64,000 nt of DNA. Origin: Lachnospiraceae bacterium. Lineage in GTDB: Bacteria; Bacillota; Clostridia; Lachnospirales; Lachnospiraceae. This document shows positions 36,313 to 46,208 of this stretch, piece by piece. The stretch lies in assembly GCA_024403455.1 (NCBI GenBank), contig JAKSRR010000017.1, positions 1 through 64,000 on the forward strand, given 5' to 3'. A program made the translations under genes and the position numbers. How positions within the stretch are numbered: the stretch's first letter is position 1; the number at the start of each line of letters is the position of its first letter. The notes under the pieces were generated by a model. That model saw nothing but the letters and a program-made list of their open reading frames with translations. It was not told the origin of the DNA and made no database searches.

Positions 36313-37023
36313 CTATCTGTGCTGGCGCACCTTTCTTTCTTCTTCAAAAATATAATGAATAATTCGCTCGCGATCAAAACTACTTATGTTCACAAACTCG
36401 CCACGATACTCTGTATTCTTAGGATTATTTAATACAGGTTTCTCCGCAAGAATCTTAATTACGTGGTCATACTTCTCACCACCACTTTCCATTGGAAGAA
36501 CATAGCGGCAATGCAACAGCTCTCCCTTGGTTAGCTTCGATGCTGTTACGAAACGTAAACCGCCACCGGAAATATCTACAATAACACATTTTTCCGAAGG
36601 CTCAACATCCGGCAGTCTCCTGGTCTCTCTAAACAAATCGCCTGCTGCTTTATCTAGCATCTGGCAAGCCATACCGATAATGCAGCCATATCGATAATAT
36701 TCGCGTCTCTGATGTTTTTCTGGATTCGTAAGAGCTGCGATACGCAGAATGGAAATATTATTATCCTTTAGTCTCTCTTCAATACGAATCTCACATCGAT
36801 AGATGCCCTTTTTCGCATAAAAGAAAGCTTCATACTCTCCACCGGTAGGAAGAAGATGCAGTCTTGTTTTATCCATGGGCATCTGCAGATAAATATCTTC
36901 ATCCTTATCAATGTCATAGACCTTGGTTATATATAATTTTTTTTCGCCGTAATCATCCGCTTCCAGTTCCTGAATGTCAACTCGCTCGCCGGGCCTGATA
37001 ATATCTTCCAAATATAATGCCAT
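36313..37023 (-). CDS. YcgR-type flagellar brake protein, PilZ domain
   Basis: 236 residues. The N-terminal half matches the YcgR N domain; the C-terminal half is a PilZ domain with the c-di-GMP binding residues: an RRxxxR-type motif (QRREYYR, about 105-112) and a DISGGGLRF motif (about 148-156). YcgR proteins slow or bias the motor when c-di-GMP rises. The start overlaps the flhG stop by 1 nt, and cheB follows, so motor braking is wired into the flagellar operon. Confidence 0.88.
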   Translation of the reverse strand: MALYLEDIIRPGERVDIQELEADDYGEKKLYITKVYDIDKDEDIYLQMPMDKTRLHLLPTGGEYEAFFYAKKGIYRCEIRIEERLKDNNISILRIAALTNPEKHQRREYYRYGCIIGMACQMLDKAAGDLFRETRRLPDVEPSEKCVIVDISGGGLRFVTASKLTKGELLHCRYVLPMESGGEKYDHVIKILAEKPVLNNPKNTEYRGEFVNISSFDRERIIHYIFEEERKVRQHR

Positions 37024-37925
37024 TAGACTTTTTTATTGGCTACTAAATGCGAAAAGAAAGCAGCCATCCCCCTCTTCTTAATATTTTGAACACCTTCATT
37101 GTTGTTTAATCCTGCCGTAATCTCAGCAAATGCCTGGGCGCTCTTGCAATTCGGATTAGCAAGTGCAACTGGCTTTTGTAACATAACAGCATTGCTTAAT
37201 GCCTGGTCCTGCACAACCGCGCCAAGATAGGATATCTTTAATCCTAAATATCGGTTCACCACGGCGGCAAGCTTTTTATAAAGAATCTCTCCATCCGCCT
37301 TATTGGGCACTCGATTTGCAATCACTTTAATATCTGTACTATCACTTTTAAATCGGATATGTCTGTTTAATGCCTTCAGCAGGGAGTAAGAATCCGTAAT
37401 ACTGGTAGGTTCCGGCGTAGTCACTAAAATAATTTCTCCGCTGGCCACCAAAAATTCTAAGACGGCCTCCGAAATACCGGCTCCCGTATCAATAATAATC
37501 ACATCGGCAATAGAATCCAGTTCAGCAAGATTCTGAACAATATAGGTCAAATATTCATGGCTTAAGTTACTCATACCTGCGATTCCAGAACCACCAGATA
37601 TAAATCCAACCCCGCCAGGTCCCTGGGTAATAACATCCTTAATATGCATACCCTTATAAATCAGATCGCTTAAGTTATGCTGCGGTACCGTACCGAACAT
37701 AATCTCAATATTCGCCAGTCCAAAGTCTGCATCTAAAATAATGACCTTCTTTCCCATCTTTTGGAAATTAAGGGCTATATTAATGGCTGTATTACTCTTA
37801 CCAACACCACCTTTTCCACTGGTAATCGTAATAACACGAGCCATGGGTTTGGTGCCAACGGTAACATATTCACTTTGTTTTATAATGCTGCGTAAACCGC
37901 TTGCCTGATCCATATGGCTACTCAC
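37023..37925 (-). CDS. flhG: Flagellar number regulator FlhG (MinD-like ATPase)
   Basis: 300 residues. Deviant Walker A GKGGVGKSN at 37-45 and the MinD-like core (VIILDADFGLANIEIMFG) place it with FlhG/YlxH/FleN. The N-terminal DQASGLR motif (6-12) is the conserved activator of the FlhF GTPase. FlhG works with FlhF to set flagellar position and number. Its start overlaps the flhF stop by 8 nt, and the pilZ gene overlaps its end. Confidence 0.95.
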   Translation of the reverse strand: MSSHMDQASGLRSIIKQSEYVTVGTKPMARVITITSGKGGVGKSNTAINIALNFQKMGKKVIILDADFGLANIEIMFGTVPQHNLSDLIYKGMHIKDVITQGPGGVGFISGGSGIAGMSNLSHEYLTYIVQNLAELDSIADVIIIDTGAGISEAVLEFLVASGEIILVTTPEPTSITDSYSLLKALNRHIRFKSDSTDIKVIANRVPNKADGEILYKKLAAVVNRYLGLKISYLGAVVQDQALSNAVMLQKPVALANPNCKSAQAFAEITAGLNNNEGVQNIKKRGMAAFFSHLVANKKV

Positions 37926-39171
37926 TCTGTAAAGAAAGAAGCTTCTTCACTGTTTCCTGGGGACTGAACTTCGAAATATCCTTGGGAACCTCCTGACCAT
38001 AGGTAACGTAACTTAAGGGTGCTCCCGTATGCATCTTAATATTGAGCATATTGCCATAGGCATTGGTCTCATCAAGTTTGGTGAATACCAGTTTATAGTT
38101 TGCCATGGACTTATACATATCTGTAATTTTCAGTAGATCTTTATATTTTGTTGTAATAGAAAGAACCAAAAAGATTTCTGTCTCTGCACTACCATCCAAT
38201 GCGTGCAGGAAAGAATTTACTTCCTTCTGACCATCTTCGTTGTTATACGCATGACCTGCCGTATCCACAAGAATAAAATCACTGTGTTTATAATGGGTAT
38301 ACAACTGCTTCATGTCATCCGTGCTGTAAATTGCATGACACGGAATATTTAATAATTTTGCGTAGGTATTTAACTGATCTGCCGCAGCAATACGATAGGT
38401 ATCCTGGGTGAATAAAACAACTTTCTTTTTATCTACAAGACATAACTGGGAAGCTAACTTTGCCAGTGTTGTTGTCTTTCCGACACCTGTAGGTCCAATA
38501 AAGAAGACTACCTTCGGTCCCTTCTTCGAAACTGTGATACACTGTGGGCGCTCAAACTTAATGATCATTTTGGTATAGATGTTAGACAGGATGTATTCCA
38601 TATCCATACTAGGATCATAGTTTGCAGAAATTTCCTCAATCATCTGATTGGCATAATTCTCTGCAATTTCGTGTTCAATCATGGTCCGATACAAAAGCTT
38701 CAGGAAAGATGAGATATCTCCATCCGTCGATACTACGTCATTCTTCTCCGCTGTCTTCTTCTCTTCTGTTTGGGGGAAATCTTTCTCAACTGTTTTGGTT
38801 ACTGCATCATTTCGACTCACAGAATCCTGCAGAAGCTGCAATATGTTATCCAACTTCTCTGGCACCTGGGTCAGCTGCTTTTCCTCTTTAGGATTACGAA
38901 GAACAGAAAGGTTCGGGCCTTCCTCTTCTGCCTTTTTACGCAATTTATCAATAGAAGCCACGGCTTCCGCAATATTTTTTGCTTCCTGAGACTGCTTTAC
39001 AGAGGGTTCCTCCTCTTTGGCCACCGTGACTTCTACAAGCTTAGGCTTTCTGGAGAGTAAACCTTTTTTCAGAACTTTGGTGCTCATTAAAACAACATCT
39101 GTCCCCAGTTCTGCTTTGGCCTGCTCTAAAGCTTCCTCTTCTGTTTTTCCTTGAAATTTCTTAATGGTCAT
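37918..39171 (-). CDS. flhF: Flagellar biosynthesis GTPase FlhF
   Basis: 417 residues. An SRP-type GTPase that helps place the first flagellar export components. N-terminal B domain (MTIKKFQGKTEEEALEQAK), an acidic variable linker, then NG domains with P-loop GPTGVGKTT at about 226-234 and DTAGHAY for G3. The ATG at 39171 (MTIKKF) is preferred over a GTG three codons upstream; a GGTGG site lies 5 nt before it. It lies 13 nt after flhA. Confidence 0.95.
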   Translation of the reverse strand: MTIKKFQGKTEEEALEQAKAELGTDVVLMSTKVLKKGLLSRKPKLVEVTVAKEEEPSVKQSQEAKNIAEAVASIDKLRKKAEEEGPNLSVLRNPKEEKQLTQVPEKLDNILQLLQDSVSRNDAVTKTVEKDFPQTEEKKTAEKNDVVSTDGDISSFLKLLYRTMIEHEIAENYANQMIEEISANYDPSMDMEYILSNIYTKMIIKFERPQCITVSKKGPKVVFFIGPTGVGKTTTLAKLASQLCLVDKKKVVLFTQDTYRIAAADQLNTYAKLLNIPCHAIYSTDDMKQLYTHYKHSDFILVDTAGHAYNNEDGQKEVNSFLHALDGSAETEIFLVLSITTKYKDLLKITDMYKSMANYKLVFTKLDETNAYGNMLNIKMHTGAPLSYVTYGQEVPKDISKFSPQETVKKLLSLQSE

Positions 39172-39184
39172 TCTTCCCACCCAT

Positions 39185-41230
39185 TTATGCTGTAATCATA
39201 CCGACGCTTTGTAATTCCACATCTGGCTCTACTTCATTATACGATACAACGGTTAAATCCGGATAATAATCTTCCGTAAGGCGTTTAAAATACATACGTA
39301 CAATCGGACTTGTTAATACGATAGATGGCTTACCTGCATTCTCTAACTTTTCTGTCTCTATCTTAACACTATCCATAAGCGCCTTCGTTCGCTCCTGTGG
39401 AAGCGTTAGGTAAGCACCCTGCTCAGACTGCTTTACACTATTCATAATTTCCTGCTCCATCTTTGGATCCAGGGTCACTACGGAAACTGTTCCTACACCT
39501 GAGAAATACTTACTAGAAATGGCTCGTTTTAAAGCCTGACGCACATACTCTGTCAGTAAATCAGTATCTCTCGTTGCCGTTGCATGGTCTCCAAGACATT
39601 CAAATATGGTAAGCAAATCCCTGATGGAAATCTCTTCCCGCAATAAGTTCTGTAAAACCTTCTGAATATCGCCAAGACCAAGTAACTTGGGAATGAGTTC
39701 CTCCACAATGGAAGGATTGGACTCATTAAGGTTATTAACAAGATTCTGTACATCCTGACGAGTGAGCAGTTCAGCAATATGTCTACGAATAATCTCTGTA
39801 AGATGTGTCGCAATAATGGAGGGCGGATCTACGACGGTGTATCCTAAAGATTCTGCTCTCTCACGCTGTCCCTCTGTAATCCAGATAGCAGGTAAATGGA
39901 AGGACGGTTCAATGGTCGGAATACCCGTTATTTCCTCTTCCACATATCCTGGATTCATGGCCATATAGTGGTCAAAGAGGATCTCTCCCTCGCTGACCTG
40001 GATACCTTTAATCTTAATGATATATTGATTTGGATTCAGCTGGATATTATCTCTCAGTCGAATAATAGGTACAACCGTACCAAGCTCTAATGCAATCTGT
40101 CTACGAATCATAACCACGCGGTCCAGAAGGTCACCACCCTGACTCACATCCGCCAGAGGAATAATGCCATAACCAAACTCCAGCTCGATAGGATCCACGG
40201 AAAGTAGGCTGGTAACATTCTCCGGCTTTCGAATCTCCTCTGCTTCTTCCTCCACTTCCTGGGCAGCAGTTTCTACCTTTGCTTCCTTCAGCACCTTACT
40301 CATACTTCTTCCGGCAATGATAAAGGTGCCGCCAACGATAATGAATAAAATATCATTTAACGGTGTCACTAACCCAAGACCAATGATAATTGCACCTACG
40401 AAAAACAGGTTTTTAGGAACACCAAATAGCTGTCTAACTAAGATTCCAGAGAAATCGGCATTCTTGGATCCCTTGGTCACCAGAATACCAGTTGCAAGAG
40501 AAATCATTAGAGAAGGAATCTGAGATACCAATCCATCACCGATGGTTAGAATAGTAAAGTTCTGCAATGCATCCTGGAAAGTTAGTCCACGACGCACCAT
40601 ACCCATGATGATTCCACCAATCATATTAACGGCGGTAATAATTAAACCGGCCGTTGCATCTCCCTTTACATACTTCACCGCACCATCCATGGAACCGAAG
40701 AAAGCACTTTCTGCCTGAATCTTGTCTCGCTGTTCCTTTGCTTCCTTATCCGTAATAGCGCCAGTGTTCAAATCGGCATCAATCGCCATCTGTTTACCGG
40801 GCATCGCATCCAAGGTAAATCTGGCCGTTACTTCTGCAACTCGCTCAGAACCTTTATTGATAACCATGAACTGAATAATAAGCAGAATAACGAATACGAT
40901 TACACCCATAACCAAATCGCCACCACCTACGAACTGTCCGAAGGTCGTGACAACGTTACCGGGATCACCCGTTGTCAGAATTAATCTTGTTGAACTAATA
41001 TTCAGTGCAATTCGAAAGATTGTTGCAAACAAAAGAATGGTGGGGAAATTAGCCATATCCAAAACTTCTTTTGCAAAAAGACAGGCAAAAAGTACGGTAA
41101 ATGCAACCGAAATATTGATTGCTAATAAAATATCTAATAGCCAGGAGGGAATCGGCACAATCATCATAACGATGGCAGCCAAAAGATAACCAGCAACACC
41201 TATGTCTGCTTTGGGTAATTTCTTAAACAT
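39185..41230 (-). CDS. flhA: Flagellar export protein FlhA
   Basis: 681 residues. The first about 320 residues carry eight membrane helices with the FHIPEP-family signature (RFTLDAMPGKQMAIDADLNT). The rest is the cytoplasmic domain that forms the export ring and docks substrate-chaperone complexes. It is the main proton-driven part of the flagellar type III export gate. Located between flhB (60 nt upstream) and flhF, as in Bacillus. Confidence 0.97.
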   Translation of the reverse strand: MFKKLPKADIGVAGYLLAAIVMMIVPIPSWLLDILLAINISVAFTVLFACLFAKEVLDMANFPTILLFATIFRIALNISSTRLILTTGDPGNVVTTFGQFVGGGDLVMGVIVFVILLIIQFMVINKGSERVAEVTARFTLDAMPGKQMAIDADLNTGAITDKEAKEQRDKIQAESAFFGSMDGAVKYVKGDATAGLIITAVNMIGGIIMGMVRRGLTFQDALQNFTILTIGDGLVSQIPSLMISLATGILVTKGSKNADFSGILVRQLFGVPKNLFFVGAIIIGLGLVTPLNDILFIIVGGTFIIAGRSMSKVLKEAKVETAAQEVEEEAEEIRKPENVTSLLSVDPIELEFGYGIIPLADVSQGGDLLDRVVMIRRQIALELGTVVPIIRLRDNIQLNPNQYIIKIKGIQVSEGEILFDHYMAMNPGYVEEEITGIPTIEPSFHLPAIWITEGQRERAESLGYTVVDPPSIIATHLTEIIRRHIAELLTRQDVQNLVNNLNESNPSIVEELIPKLLGLGDIQKVLQNLLREEISIRDLLTIFECLGDHATATRDTDLLTEYVRQALKRAISSKYFSGVGTVSVVTLDPKMEQEIMNSVKQSEQGAYLTLPQERTKALMDSVKIETEKLENAGKPSIVLTSPIVRMYFKRLTEDYYPDLTVVSYNEVEPDVELQSVGMITA

Positions 41231-41290
41231 ACGATTCCTCCTTTCCCAGATACTTATATTTTTCTACAAAGAGTACTTTTTAACTATGGA

Positions 41291-42424
41291 CTAAACCAGT
41301 CCCTTTTTCTTATATACTGCTGCAAGCACTTCCGCTACAGCCAGGTATAGTTCAGGCGGGATTTCCTCTCCCACTTCCACATCCGCATAAAGAGATCTGG
41401 CAAGGGGCTTATTCTCTACAATCTCAACCTGATTTTCTCTTGCAATTTCCTTAATTCTCTGTGCAAGATAATCGGCACCTTTGGCAATAACTACCGGCGC
41501 ACTGCCTTCCCTAGAACGTTCATAACTTATTGCTACTGCAAAATGCGTCGGGTTCGTAATGACCACATCCGCCTTAGGAACTTCCTGCATCATACGTCTG
41601 CGGGAAGCCTCCATCATCTTCGAACGAATCTTACCTTTAATCTGCGGATCTCCTTCGGTATTCTTATATTCGTCCTTGACTTCCTGCTTGGTCATCTTCA
41701 TATCTTGATGGAATTTCCACTTCTGGAAAGCATAATCAAGAGCTGCAATAATTAGGAAAATGGCTGCGATTTTCAGCCCAATACCTATCAGCAGATTGCC
41801 TGCATAATATACTGTCGCCCATACGGAAATATCATATAAACTGAACAGCGTCACCAGTTCATTTTTTAGTGAGTTGTAGATGACTAAAGCCATCACTCCT
41901 ATTTTGGCAATGCTTTTTAGAAGTTCAATTACGGAATGGATGGAGAAAAGCTTCTTCATACCATTCACGGGGTTAAGCTTATTAAACTTAGGCTTTAAGG
42001 GTTTCCTGGTGGGCTTCCATTTTACCTGCACAAGGTCTGCAACAAAATTCACCACAAAAGCCACCGCTAAAAATGGCAGGATAATCAATAGCACCCGCTT
42101 CATCATCTCTTTTACTAGGGTGGAAAAAACACCTATTTCCATATTTCCGCCAGTAAATGTAACTAAATCCGGGATTTTCCCATACGCCATGTGGAAATTC
42201 TCTGACAGTAGATTCCCCATGTTCCCTACATATACTTTCAAAACGATGAATAGGGAAAATAACGTAAGTGAAGTTGCTACTTCTTTACTTTTAGCAACTT
42301 TTCCGTCTTTTCTTGCATCTGTAAGTCGCTTCGAGGTAGGCTCTTCTGTTTTCTCGCCACCAGGTCCATCTTTTGCAAAGAACTGCAGGTCAAGTGGCAT
42401 ATAAAGCGTTTCTGTTAACTCCAT
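41291..42424 (-). CDS. flhB: Flagellar export switch protein FlhB
   Basis: 377 residues. Four membrane helices follow an N-terminus with EKTEEPTSKRL (24-34). The autocleavage site NPTH is at 291-294 in the cytoplasmic domain; cleavage changes export from rod/hook to filament substrates. Its ATG overlaps the fliR stop by 1 nt, so translation is probably coupled. The length is normal. Confidence 0.97.
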   Translation of the reverse strand: MELTETLYMPLDLQFFAKDGPGGEKTEEPTSKRLTDARKDGKVAKSKEVATSLTLFSLFIVLKVYVGNMGNLLSENFHMAYGKIPDLVTFTGGNMEIGVFSTLVKEMMKRVLLIILPFLAVAFVVNFVADLVQVKWKPTRKPLKPKFNKLNPVNGMKKLFSIHSVIELLKSIAKIGVMALVIYNSLKNELVTLFSLYDISVWATVYYAGNLLIGIGLKIAAIFLIIAALDYAFQKWKFHQDMKMTKQEVKDEYKNTEGDPQIKGKIRSKMMEASRRRMMQEVPKADVVITNPTHFAVAISYERSREGSAPVVIAKGADYLAQRIKEIARENQVEIVENKPLARSLYADVEVGEEIPPELYLAVAEVLAAVYKKKGLV

Positions 42425-43227
42425 TATGCCCCTCCACCAAAAGCTTTCACCATGGTAACAATCATAACTTTCATTTCATTGAAAATTAAATCTGCTGCAT
42501 GAGGCAACATGGTTACCGTAAAATAGATTACTCCCAAACCTGCCATTAACTTAATCTGAATACCGACAGAAAACATATTCATCTGCGGTGAAACTTTAGC
42601 CATAATACCTAAGAGGCAATTGGTCAGTAAAATGGTAACAAACACTGGAATCATTACCTGAAATCCTAGCAGGATATATCTTGTCAGAAAGGTTAGGATT
42701 CCATTATATAAAACATCCAGTTGAAAACTCGCCTCACCCACCGGCACCAGCGTAAAGGTCTCGCACAGAACCTGTATCAAATATCTATACATCCCCGATA
42801 CAAGGAACAAAAGCGTAAACACATAGGTATACATCGCTCCTGTAATGGTAACATTCTGCTTAGTCGTTGGATCCATTAACGACACCATGGAAAGACCAAT
42901 TTCCATATCTACCAAATGTCCCGCAAAGGAAACAATCATCATACAGAATTGTGCCCCAAGGCCTAAAAGCGCACCGCAAATGGCTTCCTTCAAAACATAA
43001 GTGGTGTACCCTAAAATGGTTTGATACTCAATATATATATGTGGTGTCAGTACTTCATAAAGCAGAAAAGCAATAAAAATGCTCATTAAAACACGCACTC
43101 TTCTCGGTACATTACTCTGTCCAAAGAAGGGTGCAGTAAAAATAAAAAGTGATACTCTGGTAAAGATGAGAAGATAATATTCCAGTTCCTCCAAGGGAAA
43201 GGAATAATCAATCATCGCCATGTTCAT
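42424..43227 (-). CDS. fliR: Flagellar export gate protein FliR
   Basis: 267 residues, very hydrophobic, with six or more membrane segments. The pattern LLGLGAQFCMMIVSFAGHLV, then SLMDPTTKQNVTITGAMY, is typical of FliR. It forms the core of the FliPQR export channel. Overlaps flhB by 1 nt and lies 5 nt after fliQ. Confidence 0.95.
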   Translation of the reverse strand: MNMAMIDYSFPLEELEYYLLIFTRVSLFIFTAPFFGQSNVPRRVRVLMSIFIAFLLYEVLTPHIYIEYQTILGYTTYVLKEAICGALLGLGAQFCMMIVSFAGHLVDMEIGLSMVSLMDPTTKQNVTITGAMYTYVFTLLFLVSGMYRYLIQVLCETFTLVPVGEASFQLDVLYNGILTFLTRYILLGFQVMIPVFVTILLTNCLLGIMAKVSPQMNMFSVGIQIKLMAGLGVIYFTVTMLPHAADLIFNEMKVMIVTMVKAFGGGA

Positions 43228-43232
43228 ACTAC

Positions 43233-43502
43233 TTACCTAATGTATACGGCAAAATCATTCCACATTGAAGTCATGAGGCCACTCATATTCTCAAGCATCC
43301 AGCCTCCAGCAATCATCAGCACCAGAAAAATACCCAGGAACTTAGGAATGAAAGTAAGGGTCTGTTCCTGAATACTGGTTACTGTCTGAAAAATACTTAC
43401 ACTTAAACCGACAATCAAAGACACAAGAAGCGGCGGTGCTGCCGTCTTAATAATCATAAATAACGCATCTGAAATTAAGGAAGTTACGGTTTGAACTGAC
43501 AT
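43233..43502 (-). CDS. fliQ: Flagellar export gate protein FliQ
   Basis: 89 residues, two membrane helices with the family motif SLIVGLSVSIFQTVTSIQEQ and TLTFIPK. Part of the FliPQR channel. A 47-nt gap to fliP holds a hairpin (ATTCTAT/ATAGAAT, 43538-43559) that encloses the fliP stop codon. Confidence 0.96.
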   Translation of the reverse strand: MSVQTVTSLISDALFMIIKTAAPPLLVSLIVGLSVSIFQTVTSIQEQTLTFIPKFLGIFLVLMIAGGWMLENMSGLMTSMWNDFAVYIR

Positions 43503-43549
43503 AAATCTATCCTCATAGGTTACTCACAGCAGGCAATATTCTATCACCG

Positions 43550-44431
43550 CTAATAGAATGTTCTGACTAAATTAACGATGATTAAATTCCATCCGTCTGC
43601 AAGTACAAACAACAAAATCTTAAAGGGCATCGATATCGTTGTAGGCGGCAACATCATCATACCCATACTCATCAGTACGGAGGCTACAACCATATCAATT
43701 ACAAGGAATGGAATATAAATTACAAAACCAATAATAAATGCCGTACGAAGCTCAGATACAATAAAGGACGGAATCAAAACGCTAGTCGGTACAGACTCAG
43801 CTAGGCCATCCCAGTCAGTATGTCCTGCAATCTCCATAAAGACAGAAACATCTTTTCTCTGTGTCTGGCCAATCATGAAATTACGGATTGGCTCCGTACC
43901 GATGGCAAGCGCCTCCTCCTGCGTAATCTGTGCGTTGTTATAGGGCACAATCGCATTGTTGTACACCTGCGTAAACACTGGCGCCATAATAAATACCGTT
44001 AAAAATAGCGCTAGTCCAAGTAACACCTGGTTCGGCGGTGCTGTCTGCGTGTTTAAGGCAGTACGCGTAAAATGAAGCACAATAATAATACGCGTAAAGC
44101 TGGTCAGCATAATTAACAAAATCGGTGCCAGCGCGATTAGTGTTAATGTTAATAGAATCTGCAGCGCTCCGGAAATAGATCCATTGCCATTGTTATCTAC
44201 GGTAACAGTAAAACGATTACCTATGTTTAAATCTGAGTTATCATCTGCATTATTGCTTGTACCCGGATCATTTTCATAGGTTCTCTCATCCAAATTTTCA
44301 TCCTGACCACCATCAGGACCACCATCCGTTGCATATGCTTTTATGCTGCTAATAAAACACAAACAGCCTACTGTTACCAGCAGGCATAAAATCATAAATA
44401 TTCTTTTGAAAACAGAATGTTTCCTAGTCAT
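43550..44431 (-). CDS. fliP: Flagellar export gate protein FliP
   Basis: 293 residues. A cleavable-type signal (FMILCLLVTVGCLCFISSIKAYA) is followed by an acidic, Asp/Asn/Gly-rich spacer and then the conserved core: LTSFTRIIIVLHFTRTALNT, PPNQVLLGLALFLTVFIMAP, and the C-terminal VIDMVVASVLMSMGMMMLPP. It nucleates the export channel. The start overlaps the fliO stop by 8 nt. Confidence 0.96.
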   Translation of the reverse strand: MTRKHSVFKRIFMILCLLVTVGCLCFISSIKAYATDGGPDGGQDENLDERTYENDPGTSNNADDNSDLNIGNRFTVTVDNNGNGSISGALQILLTLTLIALAPILLIMLTSFTRIIIVLHFTRTALNTQTAPPNQVLLGLALFLTVFIMAPVFTQVYNNAIVPYNNAQITQEEALAIGTEPIRNFMIGQTQRKDVSVFMEIAGHTDWDGLAESVPTSVLIPSFIVSELRTAFIIGFVIYIPFLVIDMVVASVLMSMGMMMLPPTTISMPFKILLFVLADGWNLIIVNLVRTFY

Positions 44432-44954
44432 TATTTTCTTCAGTGGTATCTGCTACAAAAACCGAATCTTCCGCTGCAGAATATAAACCATCTTCGTCCT
44501 CACTCATCTTTAGGATATTCGCATGCTGTGCCAAACTTTTCTTAGCTGGCTCACTAGCATTCTTCTTTCCGGAAACCTTGCGGAATATGTCTCCAAAGGA
44601 AGTCGGCTGTCCACTGTTTGGATCGATGGTTATTTCTTCCTTTGGAACCTCACATATAGGCACAATGGAATCTTTTCCATAAGCCACTGCCACATAACGT
44701 TCTCCCACCTTTACAAGACCAATATATTTATTAGGCGCAAGTCTTGTAGTCTCCAGAACCAGCATATTTTTGCTTCCCATTTTGTTCTTTTCTTTGCCAG
44801 CCACAAAACGGGTCGTAAAATAGCAAATCGCCACCACTGCAGCAAATATGATTAACAGTGTAACAAATCTAAGTACTGAATTTGTTCCTGACTGTAAGGT
44901 TGCAGATTCAGCAAACTGTGGTGTTTGATTGTTAAGTAAAACAAAGGTAGGCAT
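44424..44954 (-). CDS. fliO: Flagellar biosynthesis protein FliO (FliZ of Gram-positives)
   Basis: 176 residues with one membrane helix (about 30-49) followed by a conserved segment (MLVLETTRLAPNKYIGLVKV) and an acidic tail. FliO helps FliP assemble into the gate. Bacillus calls the gene fliZ. It follows fliY by 3 nt; cheY, which stands here in Bacillus, is absent. Confidence 0.9.
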   Translation of the reverse strand: MPTFVLLNNQTPQFAESATLQSGTNSVLRFVTLLIIFAAVVAICYFTTRFVAGKEKNKMGSKNMLVLETTRLAPNKYIGLVKVGERYVAVAYGKDSIVPICEVPKEEITIDPNSGQPTSFGDIFRKVSGKKNASEPAKKSLAQHANILKMSEDEDGLYSAAEDSVFVADTTEENND

Positions 44955-44957
44955 GCA

Positions 44958-46205
44958 TTAATCCTTAATCAATTCTGTTACACGGATACCGAAGCTTTCT
45001 TCAATGACAACAACTTCACCCTTTGCAACAAATTTACCATTTACAAGGACATCTATAGGTTCACCAGCAATCTTATCTAACTCAATAATGGTTCCGGGTG
45101 CAAACTCAAGAATCTCTTTAATGGTCTTGGAAGTACGTCCTAGCTCTACTGTAACTTCCAGCGGAACATCCATAATGAGGCCAATGTTTTCCTGACCAAT
45201 GGCAGCTGCAAGCATGTTCCTATCAAACGGCTGGAACGTTGCAGGTTGTACATTTACAGGATCCATAACGGGAGGCATTGCCATCATTGGCTGCTGCGGC
45301 ATCATCGGCATAGCTCCAGGGGCAGGCATAGGTGCCGCCATAGGCATGGGAGCCGGTGGAGGTGTAAATGGCTGCGGTGCAGGTGAAGGACTAGGTGCAC
45401 TAGCCGGTGCCGGTGCCGGCGCAGGAGCACTGGAGGCTCCACCCATCTGGTTAGACATAAACACATCATATAATGACTTCGCAAAGTCAAGAGGATATAA
45501 CTGAATAATATTGGAATCAACCAGTGTTCCAATCGTCATATGAAATGCAACCTTTACAAAGGTACCTTCCATATAGTAATCAATATCCCCAGCTTCTTTT
45601 CTTTCAGAAATACTTACTAGGGATGCATTCGGCGGAGAAATATCAATCTTCTTGCCAAGCATGGTAGAAAGGCTGGTTGCAGAGGAACCCATCATCTGGT
45701 TCATTGCCTCAGAAATGGCGCTAAGATGCAGTTCTCCAAGTTCCCCATCCGTATTGGAGCCATCACCGCCCATCATAAGGTCGGTAATAACCTTAACGTC
45801 TCGCTCTTGAAGCACTAAAATATTGGAGCCATTCAAGCCCTCTGTATACTTAATCTGAATGAATACACAAGGATTCGGATACTCAACTGTAACAGTCTCC
45901 CAATTCGCTAACGTAACGACTGGAGTTGTAATGTCCACCTTCTGATTTACCAGATTAAACAATGTTGTTGCACTGGTTCCCATGGAGATATTGGCAACCT
46001 CACCAATAGCATCTCTTTCAATATCAGAAAGAAGTGACTGGTCTATACCAGCATCTACATCTGCAAATCCACCAGCAGGTGCGGGCGCGGGCGGAATATC
46101 CGATGAAGCCACATCTCCTGAAGATTCAGGGGCAGACGGACCATCATCGAGGCTCATGCCGCTAAGCAGTGCATTAATTTCGTCTTGTGAAAGCATTCCA
46201 TCCAT
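44958..46205 (-). CDS. fliY: Flagellar motor switch phosphatase FliY
   Basis: 415 residues. N-terminal switch-binding peptide (MLSQDEINALLSGM), a CheC-like phosphatase domain with both E-x2-N sites (IGEVANISMG and ISEAMNQMMG), a Pro/Ala/Met-rich linker at about 240-315, and a C-terminal FliN/SpoA domain (PLEVTVELGRTSKTIKEIL). FliY forms part of the C ring and hydrolyses CheY-P at the motor. It replaces FliN of enteric bacteria. Located 3 nt after fliM. Confidence 0.96.
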   Translation of the reverse strand: MDGMLSQDEINALLSGMSLDDGPSAPESSGDVASSDIPPAPAPAGGFADVDAGIDQSLLSDIERDAIGEVANISMGTSATTLFNLVNQKVDITTPVVTLANWETVTVEYPNPCVFIQIKYTEGLNGSNILVLQERDVKVITDLMMGGDGSNTDGELGELHLSAISEAMNQMMGSSATSLSTMLGKKIDISPPNASLVSISERKEAGDIDYYMEGTFVKVAFHMTIGTLVDSNIIQLYPLDFAKSLYDVFMSNQMGGASSAPAPAPAPASAPSPSPAPQPFTPPPAPMPMAAPMPAPGAMPMMPQQPMMAMPPVMDPVNVQPATFQPFDRNMLAAAIGQENIGLIMDVPLEVTVELGRTSKTIKEILEFAPGTIIELDKIAGEPIDVLVNGKFVAKGEVVVIEESFGIRVTELIKD

Positions 46206-46208
46206 GCC

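Noticed and set aside
43538..43559. Hairpin over the fliP stop codon as a terminator
   Set aside because: The 7-bp AT-rich stem has no following T-run; listed only as a note under fliQ.
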